Positions 18,890 to 27,760 of a DNA stretch of 64,000 nt are shown here, in pieces (the stretch's first letter is position 1; every line of letters starts with the position of its first letter). The position numbers and the translations under genes were made by a program. The notes under the pieces were generated by a model that was not told the DNA's origin, ran no database searches, and saw nothing but the letters and a program-made list of their open reading frames with translations. Source of the DNA: Roseovarius litoreus. GTDB taxonomy: Bacteria; Pseudomonadota; Alphaproteobacteria; Rhodobacterales; Rhodobacteraceae. The DNA lies in NCBI RefSeq assembly GCF_900142765.1, contig NZ_FRCB01000003.1, forward strand, positions 404,680-468,679, in the 5' to 3' direction.

Positions 18890-18923
18890 GGCAAAACGGG
18901 CGTGCCGGGGAGGGCACGCCCGT
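18890..18923 (-). terminator. Terminator of the outer-membrane beta-barrel gene
   Basis: A perfect 11-bp stem ACGGGCGTGCC/GGCACGCCCGT (18896-18906 and 18913-18923) with a 6-nt loop is followed on the minus strand by TTTTGCC. It lies 42 bp beyond the stop of the minus-strand gene. On the plus strand no T tract follows, so it mainly serves the minus strand. Confidence 0.7.
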
Positions 18924-18965
18924 CAGGGTCCGGAGGGAGGGACCATCGCGGGTCAGGGACCCGGA

Positions 18966-19559
18966 TCAGAAGCGGAACGCACCACGCAGCTGAACGGTGG
19001 TGGCATCCACATCGGTCGTGGTCGAGTTGAAATTGTCGAACTCGTGATAGAGCACTTCGCCACCGAGCGAGATATTCTGGGTGACCATGTGCTCATAGCC
19101 CGCGCCGATGAAATAGCCGTCATCGTCACCGAGCGTGCTGGTGTCGGCCTGCGCCCAGCCACCTGTGCCATAGAGCAAGCCATTGCCGATCTTGTAGCCG
19201 CCGCGCGCCTTGACGCGGAACACGTTCTCGAGCGTGGGATTGCCCGCGCCAAGACCGATATCGGCCCAGTCGTAATCCAGACCGCCGCCGACGACCCATT
19301 GGCCGAAATCGTAATCATAGCCCGCGATCAGGCCGCCGATCACATCGTCGCCGCTGACGCCGGGCAGATTGGTGTCGACATTGCCCCAGCCGATCTGACC
19401 GCCCACATACGGCCCGGTCCAGTCGGGGCTGGAGGGGACAGGCGGTGGTGCCGGTGTGGCGATGACCGGATCGGGTTCTGGGGGCGTCGCCGAGCCGGCA
19501 AGGGCCGGACCCGTGGCGAGGGCCAGTGCGGCCAATAGAGTGGAACCTTGTTTCAACAT
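18966..19559 (-). CDS. Outer-membrane beta-barrel protein (porin-like family)
   Basis: A 197-residue exported protein. A signal peptide (MLKQGSTLLAALALATGPALAG) is followed by a proline-rich linker at about residues 24-45 and then WTGPYVGGQIGWGNVD, typical of the small eight-stranded OmpA-like barrels. Alternating strands run to the end, which closes in LRGAFRF with the terminal Phe recognised for barrel insertion. AAGAGG precedes the ATG. No OmpA peptidoglycan-binding domain is present. The role is probably structural or adhesive, but cannot be fixed. Confidence 0.85.
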   Translation of the reverse strand: MLKQGSTLLAALALATGPALAGSATPPEPDPVIATPAPPPVPSSPDWTGPYVGGQIGWGNVDTNLPGVSGDDVIGGLIAGYDYDFGQWVVGGGLDYDWADIGLGAGNPTLENVFRVKARGGYKIGNGLLYGTGGWAQADTSTLGDDDGYFIGAGYEHMVTQNISLGGEVLYHEFDNFNSTTTDVDATTVQLRGAFRF

Positions 19560-19836
19560 CGCTCAAACCTCTTTCTTGTCATGTCGATCTCCGCGCGGTG
19601 ATGCGGATTTACCTTGTCGAAACCTTCGGGTCGGGAAGGGCCGAAGATGCCCGGATGCAGGATGTGCCTGCTTGGGTGTGACAGAGGTGGGCCGGTTGTG
19701 CGGCACGATCAACCGATGCGCGCGCAGGCAGCATGTTCCTGCCCGTTGACGCCGGGTGATGCGCTGAAAAATGCCGGTTTTCAGAGGAAATTAGCCCAAA
19801 AGCCGGGCGAGCGGTCAAAACCCCGTGAGGCGCGCG

Positions 19837-20265
19837 TCAGATGACGCCGATATCGGCCAAGGCCGCCGAAAGCTCGGGCGGGAGGCTGTCTTCGTTCTGG
19901 CGGTGGGCGGCCAGATCGGCGGGCGCATCGGAGGGCTGCAGGTAGCGCCAGCCCTGAAAGGGACGCTTGGGCGCGGTGGTTGTGCGGATGATTTCGGGGT
20001 CGAGGACAAAGGCGCAGCGGCGAATGCCGTCGGCGCCGGTGACCTCGTCGAACCGCAGGATGCGCTGGCGGCATTGCACGAGGCCCTGCACCACCCAATA
20101 GATCGAGCCGCCGTCCAGCACCTCGTCGGCGCGTTTGGGCCACATGCGGGTGATGTGGCGCGGCTGGCCGTCGGGGCCGCGCGCCTGCGCCGAGGACTGC
20201 CAGCGCATCAGGCTTTCGACGCTGTCGGAACCGACGCTGAGCTTGATGAGATGCAGTTTGGCCAT
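19837..20265 (-). CDS. DUF1489-family protein
   Basis: A 142-residue conserved alphaproteobacterial protein of unknown function. MAKLHLIKLSVGSDSVESL starts the family domain, with HITRMWPKRADEVLDGGSIYWVVQG and DPEIIRTTTAPKRPFQGWRYL as its recognisable conserved stretches. The start at 20265 was chosen because ten further in-frame residues upstream do not fit the family. It is divergent from nrdJ across 97 bp. There is no signal peptide or membrane helix, so it should be cytoplasmic. Confidence 0.88.
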   Translation of the reverse strand: MAKLHLIKLSVGSDSVESLMRWQSSAQARGPDGQPRHITRMWPKRADEVLDGGSIYWVVQGLVQCRQRILRFDEVTGADGIRRCAFVLDPEIIRTTTAPKRPFQGWRYLQPSDAPADLAAHRQNEDSLPPELSAALADIGVI

Positions 20266-20362
20266 GTGGTGCGATTCCCCCCGAACAGGCCACATAGGGT
20301 AGTGGAAATGCGGAGGGCTTCAAGCTATTGTGTGTCTTCCCGAGCTGCCGAGGAGTCGCACC

Positions 20363-22642
20363 ATGTCCTGTTTCACCGCCCCCATCGCCCAATCCATCTG
20401 GGACATGAAGTATCGCCTGAAAGAGGCGGATGGCACGCCCATAGACAAGAGCGTCGAGGATACATGGCGGCGAATCGCGAGGTCGCTGGCGGCGGTCGAG
20501 GATGAGCCTGCGCATTGGGAGCAGAAATTCTATGCGGCGCTGGAGGATTTCAAATACCTGCCGGCGGGGCGGATCACCGCGGGGGCGGGCACCGGGCGCG
20601 GCGTGACGTTGTTCAACTGTTTCGTGATGGGCACGATCCCGGACGATATGGGCGGGATCTTCGAGATGCTGAAGGAGGCCGCGCTGACCATGCAGCAGGG
20701 TGGCGGGATCGGCTATGATTTCAGCACGATCCGGCCCAAGGGCGCCGAGGTGAAAAGCGTGGCCGCCGATGCCAGCGGGCCGCTCAGCTTCATGGATGTA
20801 TGGGATGCGATGTGCCGCACCATCATGAGCGCGGGCAGCCGGCGCGGCGCGATGATGGCGACGATGCGCTGCGACCATCCCGATATCGAGGATTTCATCG
20901 CCGCCAAGGCGGATGCCGCACGGCTGCGGATGTTCAACCTGTCGGTGCTGGTGACGGATGATTTCATGGAGGCGGTCAAGGCGGACGGGCCGTGGGAGCT
21001 GGAGTTCGGCGGCAAGGTCTATCGCACTGTAGAAGCGCGCGACCTGTGGAACCGGATCATGCAGGCGACCTATGATTACGCCGAACCGGGGGTGATCTTC
21101 ATCGACCGGATCAATGCGGCCAACAACCTCAATTACTGCGAGACGATTTCGGCCACCAACCCGTGCGGCGAGCAGCCCCTGCCGCCTTATGGCGCCTGTC
21201 TGCTGGGGTCGATCAACATGGCGCGGCTGGTGACGGACCCGTTCGGGCCGGAGGCCGCGCTGGATGAGGATGCGCTGGACGATCTGGTGGCCGTGGCGGT
21301 GCGGATGATGGACAATGTGGTGGATGCCAGCCGCTTTCCGCTGGAGGCGCAGGCCCGCGAGGCCGAGGCCAAGCGGCGGATCGGGCTGGGGGTCACCGGG
21401 CTTGCGGATGCGCTGTTGATGGTGGGGCTGCGCTATGGCAGCGACGAGGCGGTGGCGCAGACCGAGGCGTGGCTGCATCAGATCGCGCGCGCGGCCTATC
21501 TGGCGAGTGTGGATCTGGCGCGTGAGAAGGGGCCGTTTCCGCTGTTCGATGCGGGGGCGTTTCTGGCGTCGGGGAATATGCGCGGGATGGATGCGGATGT
21601 GCGCGAGGCGATCGCCGAGCACGGCATTCGCAACGCTCTGTTGACCTCGATCGCGCCGACGGGAACCATCAGCCTTTACGCGGGCAATGTGAGTTCGGGG
21701 ATCGAGCCGGTCTTCGCCTATTCCTACACCCGCAAGGTGTTGCAGAAGGACGGCAGCCGCACCGAGGAAGAGGTGGTGGATTACGCCGTGCAGATGTGGC
21801 GCGAAAAGTTCGGCGATGCCGAATTGCCCGACTATTTCGTGAACGCGCAGACGCTGGCGCCCGAGGATCACGTCAAGATGCAGGCCGCCGCACAACGCTG
21901 GGTGGACAGCAGTATCTCCAAGACGATCAATTGCCCCGCCGATATCGGGTTCGAGGCGTTCAAGGATGTCTACATGCAGGCCTATGAGACGGGCTGCAAG
22001 GGCTGCACCACCTATCGGCCCAACGATGTGACGGGCAGCGTGCTGAGCGTGTCGGAGGCCAGCGACGCGGCCCCCGGAGAGGCCGGTGCGCAGATGCCCC
22101 ATGAGGGCGGCGAGATCGTCTATATGTCAGAGCCGCTGGACCGGCCCACGGAGCTGGAGGGGGCGACCTACAAGCTGAAATGGCCCGACAGCAACCATGC
22201 GATCTATATCACGGTGAACGATATCGTGCTGCATGGGCACCGGCGGCCCTTCGAGGTGTTCATCAACTCGAAGAACATGGAGCATTTCGCCTGGACCGTG
22301 GCGCTGACGCGGATGATCTCGGCGGTGTTCCGGCGCGGCGGCGATGTGAGTTTCGTGGTCGAGGAGCTGAAGGCGGTGTTCGATCCGCGCGGCGGCGCGT
22401 GGATGCAGGGCAAGTACATCCCGTCGATCCTTGCGGCGATCGGGGGGATTCTCGAGCAGCACATGATCTCGATCGGATTCCTGGAGGGCGAGGGGCTTGG
22501 GCTGAAGTCGGACCCGACGCAGACGGTGGTGAATTTCGACGCGCCGCGCGGACCAAGCTGCCCGTCCTGCGGCGGATATGACATGCGGATGATCGAAGGC
22601 TGCATGACCTGCGCCAGCTGCGGACATTCGAAATGCGGGTAA
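20363..22642 (+). CDS. nrdJ: Adenosylcobalamin-dependent (class II) ribonucleoside reductase
   Basis: A 759-residue class II ribonucleotide reductase. FNCFVMG (Cys86) supplies one redox cysteine and NPCGEQPLPPYGACLLGS (Cys268) the radical-bearing loop. TMQQGGGIGYDFSTIRPKG and PTGTISLYAGN are substrate-site signatures. The C-terminus ends in a zinc-ribbon-like CPSCGGYDMRMIEGCMTCASCG, which also holds cysteines suited to re-reduction. GAGGAG at 20350 supports the ATG at 20363. I see no cobalamin riboswitch in the short upstream gap. No class I nrdAB is in the window. Confidence 0.94.
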   Translation: MSCFTAPIAQSIWDMKYRLKEADGTPIDKSVEDTWRRIARSLAAVEDEPAHWEQKFYAALEDFKYLPAGRITAGAGTGRGVTLFNCFVMGTIPDDMGGIFEMLKEAALTMQQGGGIGYDFSTIRPKGAEVKSVAADASGPLSFMDVWDAMCRTIMSAGSRRGAMMATMRCDHPDIEDFIAAKADAARLRMFNLSVLVTDDFMEAVKADGPWELEFGGKVYRTVEARDLWNRIMQATYDYAEPGVIFIDRINAANNLNYCETISATNPCGEQPLPPYGACLLGSINMARLVTDPFGPEAALDEDALDDLVAVAVRMMDNVVDASRFPLEAQAREAEAKRRIGLGVTGLADALLMVGLRYGSDEAVAQTEAWLHQIARAAYLASVDLAREKGPFPLFDAGAFLASGNMRGMDADVREAIAEHGIRNALLTSIAPTGTISLYAGNVSSGIEPVFAYSYTRKVLQKDGSRTEEEVVDYAVQMWREKFGDAELPDYFVNAQTLAPEDHVKMQAAAQRWVDSSISKTINCPADIGFEAFKDVYMQAYETGCKGCTTYRPNDVTGSVLSVSEASDAAPGEAGAQMPHEGGEIVYMSEPLDRPTELEGATYKLKWPDSNHAIYITVNDIVLHGHRRPFEVFINSKNMEHFAWTVALTRMISAVFRRGGDVSFVVEELKAVFDPRGGAWMQGKYIPSILAAIGGILEQHMISIGFLEGEGLGLKSDPTQTVVNFDAPRGPSCPSCGGYDMRMIEGCMTCASCGHSKCG

Positions 22643-22746
22643 GGCAGGGCTGAGGCCGGGGCTGTGATCGGACAGAGGCGCGCGCAACGCCAGCTCACGA
22701 GGCGTCGTGGCGCCCGATCCATAGGCTTCCTTTCGTCGTCAGCTCA

Positions 22747-24087
22747 TCAGGTCCTCGACATCAGGAACTCGGCCACCGCCTGATAGGCTGGCAGCGAGGT
22801 GGGATCGATGAAGCCGTTCTGTGCGCGCGGGTAGGACGCGAGCCGCACCAGAACCATCTGGGCGGTGGGATCGACATAGATCGTCTGCCCGTGCACGCCG
22901 CGCGCCGCAAAGGCGCCGTGATCGTTATGCAGGACCCACCACTGGCTGGTGTAGCTTCCGTCCGGGATCGTCGGAAAGCCGCTGAACTTTGACGGGTCAC
23001 CGCCGGAGCGGATCTTTTCGACCACCTCGGCGGGGAACAAACGCTCACCGTTGAGCGCGCCCTCGTTGAGCATCAGTTGGCCCAGACGCCCCAGGTCGCG
23101 CAGCCCGGCGGTGATCCCGCCCCCGGCGAAAGGCACGCCTTTGCCGTCGACCGTCTGATAGGCGTCCTGCTCGGTCCCGAGGCGCCGCCACAGACGCTCC
23201 GAGGCCAGCTCTGTCACCGCCTTGCCCGACACACGGCTGATGATCCAGCCCAGCATGTCGGAGTTGATCGTCTTGTAGTGGAACGCGTCACCGTGATTGC
23301 CCTCGGGTTCGACCTGCTGGAGGTATTCCCAGTAGCCGTCCGGCCCCACATAGTCGTCGGGCTTGGGCAGGGGGCTGGCCGCGCGTGAATAGAGCCAGAT
23401 ATCGGCGTCGGGGTCCGAGTAGTCCTCGGAGTATTTCACGCCCGTGGTCATATCCATGACCTGCCGCACGGTGGCCGCCGCAAAGGCGCTGTCGCCGATT
23501 TCGGGAATGATCTCGCGCACCAGCTTGGTGTCGTCCAGCATGCCCTCGACCACCATGATCTCGGCCAGAAGGCCGGTGACCGATTTTGTCATCGACATGA
23601 TGGCGTGCTTGCCGTCTTCTTCGAGGCAGCCGAAGTAGCGTTCGTAAACGACCTCACCCCTGTGCAGGATCAGCATGCCGTCTGTGTAGTTGGCATGGAG
23701 CGAGGCTTCCCACGTCATCTCTTTGTCGCTGTTCTGCGGCGTGAAGGTGACGGCGTCGATCGCTGCCCGCATGTCGGCGAAATCGGACGGCGAAGGATAG
23801 CTCAAGGGCACCGGCGCGCCGAGGCCGCGGCTGATCTCTTCGGTGGGCAGAAACTCCCGCAGGTGACAGACGGACCAGCGAAGCTTCGGGAAGCTGAAAT
23901 AGACGCTGTCGGGCTGCGTGATCATCTTGTCGGCAGGCGGCGGAAAGCCCTGCATCCAGCCCATGACATTCGGGTCGGACTCCTGCGCCGACAAAGGGGC
24001 GGATTGCGCCTTTGCCTCGGGTGATATGCTCAGCGCCATGGCAACACAGGCAGCCGCTGCGATCAGATTGGTGGGTGAAGGCGACAT
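22747..24087 (-). CDS. Exported serine hydrolase, beta-lactamase (class C)/6-aminohexanoate-dimer-hydrolase-like
   Basis: A 446-residue protein with a signal peptide (cleavage near residue 27, PEAKAQS). The serine nucleophile and its lysine are in SMTKSVTGLLAEI, the SxxK motif of the class C beta-lactamase/DD-peptidase fold. The second motif is probably the tyrosine in GVKYSED, and HGQTIYVDP resembles the third motif. This fold includes esterases and amide hydrolases such as NylB, so a beta-lactam substrate should not be assumed. GGAG precedes the ATG at 24087. It stands alone, without a partner gene. Confidence 0.85.
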   Translation of the reverse strand: MSPSPTNLIAAAACVAMALSISPEAKAQSAPLSAQESDPNVMGWMQGFPPPADKMITQPDSVYFSFPKLRWSVCHLREFLPTEEISRGLGAPVPLSYPSPSDFADMRAAIDAVTFTPQNSDKEMTWEASLHANYTDGMLILHRGEVVYERYFGCLEEDGKHAIMSMTKSVTGLLAEIMVVEGMLDDTKLVREIIPEIGDSAFAAATVRQVMDMTTGVKYSEDYSDPDADIWLYSRAASPLPKPDDYVGPDGYWEYLQQVEPEGNHGDAFHYKTINSDMLGWIISRVSGKAVTELASERLWRRLGTEQDAYQTVDGKGVPFAGGGITAGLRDLGRLGQLMLNEGALNGERLFPAEVVEKIRSGGDPSKFSGFPTIPDGSYTSQWWVLHNDHGAFAARGVHGQTIYVDPTAQMVLVRLASYPRAQNGFIDPTSLPAYQAVAEFLMSRT

Positions 24088-24517
24088 TGACGAAATCTCC
24101 TGTGCAAGGGGAAGCGTTCCGGATGCTTCGGCGACCTAATCCCATCAGGCGGTCTTCCTTGAGTGGGCTTTCAAGCGATTGATCAGGAAACGGCATAGTC
24201 TGTGAGGGGACACGCGATCCTGGCTGATGACTTTCAAAAATGCGTAACTGGATGGCATTGTAGCTCAAGACTGTCCTTGCACAAAATGCGCAAAGCATCA
24301 GGCGCCGGTTTTCATGCAGGCATGCGATGGCGAAGAAGGCGTCTTGATCAAGCCGGATTTTGGCAGGGGTTGACCCGTGGCTCGCGTGGGCTGCACCCGC
24401 TTTCCCCTGCAGCTGCGCCAGCGGTGCGGCGGTGATCTTGACCCGCCGCGGGCTTGACATGAGAGCGCTGGGCGAGAAGGCTGGGGGGATATTCAGACAA
24501 GATATTCAAGGCAAGAC
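24088..24517. other. 430-bp divergent intergenic region
   Basis: It separates the serine hydrolase and the VPLPA protein, which are transcribed away from each other, so it must hold both promoters. I see no convincing gene, RNA or operator. A TTGACA lies at 24454-24459, but the hexamer 17 nt later (AAGGCT) is a poor -10. GATATTCA occurs twice in direct orientation at 24488-24508, just before the VPLPA gene. Confidence 0.4.
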
Positions 24518-26728
24518 ATGAATTTACGCGGCCCTTCTTTCGCATGTGCACTTTCCATCGGCATGATCCCGGCAGCGGCGTGGGCCGATTGCGCCCCCAT
24601 CCCGTTCGATCCAAGCGCGGTCCTGTGCTCCGGGGTCGATATCGACGGGTTCGCCTCTGGGCTGGGCCATGTCACCGTGAGTATTTTGGGAACGGTGATA
24701 TCGACGACGGATGCGCTGTGGCTGACCGGGGTCGCGCCGACGATCCTCAATCAGGGCGAGGTCAATGGCGTGCAAAGGGGCGTGGTGGCGCCGCTGCAGG
24801 CGGTCATCCGGAATGCCGGCACCATCATCGGCCAGAGTGCGGCGGCGATCGATGTGGCGCAAGGCGCCACGATCACCAACATGTCCGGCGCGACGATCCG
24901 GAGCCTGTCGGGGCAGGCGATTGTCGCGGGCACGGGGCTGACCCTGAGCAATCAGGGCAGTTTGTCCTCTGCCGGGCGCGCGGCGACGGTGGCGGGCGGT
25001 GTGTCGGCCAAGGTGATGAACATGGCGGGCGGCGAGATCCTGTCGGTGGACGGGACCGCGCTCAAGGCGGGGCTGGGTCTTGAGTTGACCAATTCCGGCG
25101 CGCGCATCAGTGCCGGGGCCAATGGCGATGCCGTCACCGCCGACGCCGGCTATGCGATCCGCAACGATGTGGGCGCCGAGATCAGCGCGGTCGCCGGCGA
25201 TGCGATTTCGCTGCGTGGCGAGGGGGTGATCACCAATCAGGCGGGGGCGCGGATCTCGTCGCTGCAAGGCTCGGCCATCCGCGCGGCGGATGGGGCGCTT
25301 GTCGCCAATACCGCGGCCACGATCCGGGCGACGGGACCGGCCTCGACGATCAGGGGATTGAGCCGTTTAACGGTGCGCAATACGGGCGAGGGACGGATCA
25401 CCGCGCTGAGCGGCTCCGCGATCGAGGCGGGTGTCGGGCTGTCGCTGAGCAATGGGCCGCTATCGGTGATCGAGAGCCAGTTCGGACTTGGGGTGGATGC
25501 GGGACTATCGGGTGTCGTGACGAATTCCGGCACCATCTCAGGGGGGATGGGCGGTGTTGCGCTGGGTGCAGGCTCGAGGCTGCGCAACGAGGGCATCGGG
25601 TCGATCCGGAGCGCCGGGGGGCCTGCGGTGTCGGGGCGGGGCGCGGTGGAGATCGGCAACGCGGCGGGGGCCGGGATCATCGCCAGCGCAAGCGCGCCGG
25701 CCGTGGCGTTGCAGGCCGCGACCGGCTCGAGGCTGCGCAACGAGGGGCTGATCGAAGGCCGGTCGGGCGATGCGGTGGATATCGAGGGTCTTGATGCGAT
25801 CCGCGTCGAGAACGGGATCACCGGGGAGATCCGCAGCGTGACCGGAACCGGGATCGTGATCGATGCGAATGCGGCGCGTGTCGAGAATGAGGGGATCATC
25901 CGGGGCGAGGCCGGCGGGATCCGGCAAAGCGGCGGCGTCCGGCTCGATGTGGTCAACCGGGCCGGGGGGCGCATCGCGAGCGCGTCGGGCACGGCGCTCG
26001 AGGTGATCGAGGGGCAGGTGGAGACCGAGCGCAACAGCGATATCTCGGGCTGGACCTTCGGGGTGAGCATCGCCAGCGGGCGGGTGCGGAATGACGGGCG
26101 CATCGAGGCGCGGGCGGAGCGGAGCGGCAGTGCCGCCCTGCATGTCGCGGCCTCGGGGAGGGATCTTTTTCTGGGCAATGGCGGGGAAATCCGGGGATAT
26201 GCCGGGATCGTTCTTGATGAGCGCAACAGCGCGCATCAGCAGATCGAGAATGCGGGCCGGATCGAGGGCACGGGCGGCACGGCGATCCGCTTCGGGCAGG
26301 GGCATATGCGCAGCACCGTGAGCCTGCTCGATGACAGCGAGATCGTGGGGGATGTGCTGTTCGGGGCGTCGGACGATTTCCTGAATATCTTCGATATCGC
26401 CTCGGGGACGTTGATCCGGAACGGCATTTTCGACGGCGGCGCGGGGCGCGATACGCTGACATTCGCGACGAGCTATGATTGGGAGGATATCCTGAAGGTC
26501 GATCTGCTGGATGAGACCGCCTTCGGGATCACCGTTCGGGCGCAGGACGGCGCGTCCTTGTTCGGGGAGTTCCGGAATTTCGAGCGTTTCGTGATTGCCG
26601 GCACGGCGCGGAGCGGTGCGGAGCTGCGCGAGGCCTTCATCGCGCCGGTGCCGCTTCCGGCGGGCTTGCCGATGCTGGCGGCGGGGATCGGGCTTATCTT
26701 CGGGCTGCGCCGGATGCGGCGGCCCTGA
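24518..26728 (+). CDS. Beta-solenoid surface protein with VPLPA-CTERM sorting tail
   Basis: A 736-residue exported repeat protein. A signal peptide (cleavage near AAAWA, residue 23) is followed by about 25 degenerate units of 20-26 residues with the pattern N-x-G-x-I-x-S-x-x-G-x-A-I-x-x-x-x-G-L-x-L-x-N, as in right-handed beta-helix adhesins. The last 26 residues hold VPLPAG, a hydrophobic helix and the basic tail RRMRRP, the three-part VPLPA-CTERM signal of the PEP-CTERM class. In that class an exosortase-type enzyme processes the tail. There is no autotransporter barrel. No exosortase lies in the window. The ligand is unknown. Confidence 0.82.
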   Translation: MNLRGPSFACALSIGMIPAAAWADCAPIPFDPSAVLCSGVDIDGFASGLGHVTVSILGTVISTTDALWLTGVAPTILNQGEVNGVQRGVVAPLQAVIRNAGTIIGQSAAAIDVAQGATITNMSGATIRSLSGQAIVAGTGLTLSNQGSLSSAGRAATVAGGVSAKVMNMAGGEILSVDGTALKAGLGLELTNSGARISAGANGDAVTADAGYAIRNDVGAEISAVAGDAISLRGEGVITNQAGARISSLQGSAIRAADGALVANTAATIRATGPASTIRGLSRLTVRNTGEGRITALSGSAIEAGVGLSLSNGPLSVIESQFGLGVDAGLSGVVTNSGTISGGMGGVALGAGSRLRNEGIGSIRSAGGPAVSGRGAVEIGNAAGAGIIASASAPAVALQAATGSRLRNEGLIEGRSGDAVDIEGLDAIRVENGITGEIRSVTGTGIVIDANAARVENEGIIRGEAGGIRQSGGVRLDVVNRAGGRIASASGTALEVIEGQVETERNSDISGWTFGVSIASGRVRNDGRIEARAERSGSAALHVAASGRDLFLGNGGEIRGYAGIVLDERNSAHQQIENAGRIEGTGGTAIRFGQGHMRSTVSLLDDSEIVGDVLFGASDDFLNIFDIASGTLIRNGIFDGGAGRDTLTFATSYDWEDILKVDLLDETAFGITVRAQDGASLFGEFRNFERFVIAGTARSGAELREAFIAPVPLPAGLPMLAAGIGLIFGLRRMRRP

Positions 26729-26779
26729 GCGGGGAAGGCGGCGCGCGCGACGTGTTCGGCGCGACTCTACGGCAGGAGA

Positions 26780-27589
26780 TCAGGCCGGATCGGACGCGCC
26801 CAGGCCGCCTGAGCGGTAGGGCTGGAACGACGGCGAGATCGCGTTGGCGGTGTCCTGAAGCGCGGGCAGAATGTGCTGCTCGATCTTTTCGCGGCTCCAG
26901 GTATGGGCGGAAACCGAGCATTGGACGGCGGCATGCGCGCGCCCGTCATGGCCGATGATCGGAGAGGCGACGCCGATTTCGTTGAGGATCATCTGACCCG
27001 TGGAGATCGCGAACCCGTCATGCACCGCCTCTTCGACGCTGCGCCGGATCTCGGCGCGGTCGGTGGTGGTGCCGGGGGTGAATACCTTGATCGGCCAGTT
27101 GTCGATCGCGGCGTTGCGTTCTTGTTCGGGATAGGTGGAGAGAATCGCCCGGCCCGCTGATGTCGAGAGCGCAGGCAGACGACGCCCGATGATCGTTGCC
27201 GCGAAATAGGTGCGTTTGCAGGGCAGGCGGCTGACATAGACGATATGATCGCCGGACATCTCGGCGAGGTTCACCGTCTCGCCCAGCTCCTGCGCGAGGT
27301 CGATCAGCTTGGGGATCGCCTGTCCGACCAGAGGATCGGACCAGTAATAGGCATAGGCCAGCTGCAGCCAGGCGTGAGAGGGGCGGAAGCGGCGCGTGTC
27401 GGGATCCTTGTCGAGCATCCCCTCCATGTGAAGCGTGTTGGCCAGACGCTGGGTCGCGCTTTTGTCGAGCCCGCTGCGCTGGGCCAGTTCGCCCAGTGAC
27501 AGCTCGGTATTGCCTTCGTCAAAGGCGCGCAGGAGGCGCAGCCCTTTGGCAAGCGATGCGACATAGAGCGTGTTCTGTTTCGAGTCCAT
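26780..27589 (-). CDS. IclR-family transcriptional regulator
   Basis: A 269-residue regulator with an N-terminal winged helix (LSLGELAQRSGLDKSATQRLANTLHMEGML, about residues 32-62) and an IclR-type effector domain that includes LPALSTSAGRAILS and AISTGQMILNEIGVASPI. The start MDSKQNTLYVASLAKGL at 27589 is preferred; a 25-residue in-frame extension is proline-rich and not family-like. It is divergent from the ABC/GGT operon across a 171-bp gap with a perfect palindrome, so it is the likely regulator of that operon. Confidence 0.88.
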   Translation of the reverse strand: MDSKQNTLYVASLAKGLRLLRAFDEGNTELSLGELAQRSGLDKSATQRLANTLHMEGMLDKDPDTRRFRPSHAWLQLAYAYYWSDPLVGQAIPKLIDLAQELGETVNLAEMSGDHIVYVSRLPCKRTYFAATIIGRRLPALSTSAGRAILSTYPEQERNAAIDNWPIKVFTPGTTTDRAEIRRSVEEAVHDGFAISTGQMILNEIGVASPIIGHDGRAHAAVQCSVSAHTWSREKIEQHILPALQDTANAISPSFQPYRSGGLGASDPA

Positions 27590-27677
27590 GGACGTGCCCT
27601 GTGTTTGCGCGCGCGGCGGAGGAAAGGGGTTGACGCTCAGCCCCGGTTTCGCATTATGGATCATATATAAGTTTTAA

Positions 27678-27694
27678 GTATCATAATATGATAC
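27678..27694. promoter_or_regulatory. Perfect palindrome, candidate IclR operator
   Basis: GTATCATAATATGATAC has 7-bp arms and a 3-nt spacer. It sits in an AT-rich stretch of an otherwise GC-rich gap, 89 bp before the IclR gene start and 67 bp before the ABC operon start. The symmetry and placement fit a dimer-bound operator controlling both directions. Confidence 0.6.
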
Positions 27695-27760
27695 GGCGTC
27701 AAGATATAAACCGGGCGAACGGAACATGACGGATCGTCCTTTCACGCAAGGGAGACAGTG

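Noticed and set aside
19781..22102. 773-residue minus-strand open frame overlapping nrdJ and the DUF1489 gene
   Set aside because: No domain, and it covers two well-supported genes in other frames.
24454..24482. Possible sigma-70 promoter (TTGACA) before the VPLPA protein gene
   Set aside because: The hexamer at the proper distance is AAGGCT, too poor a -10 to support the call.
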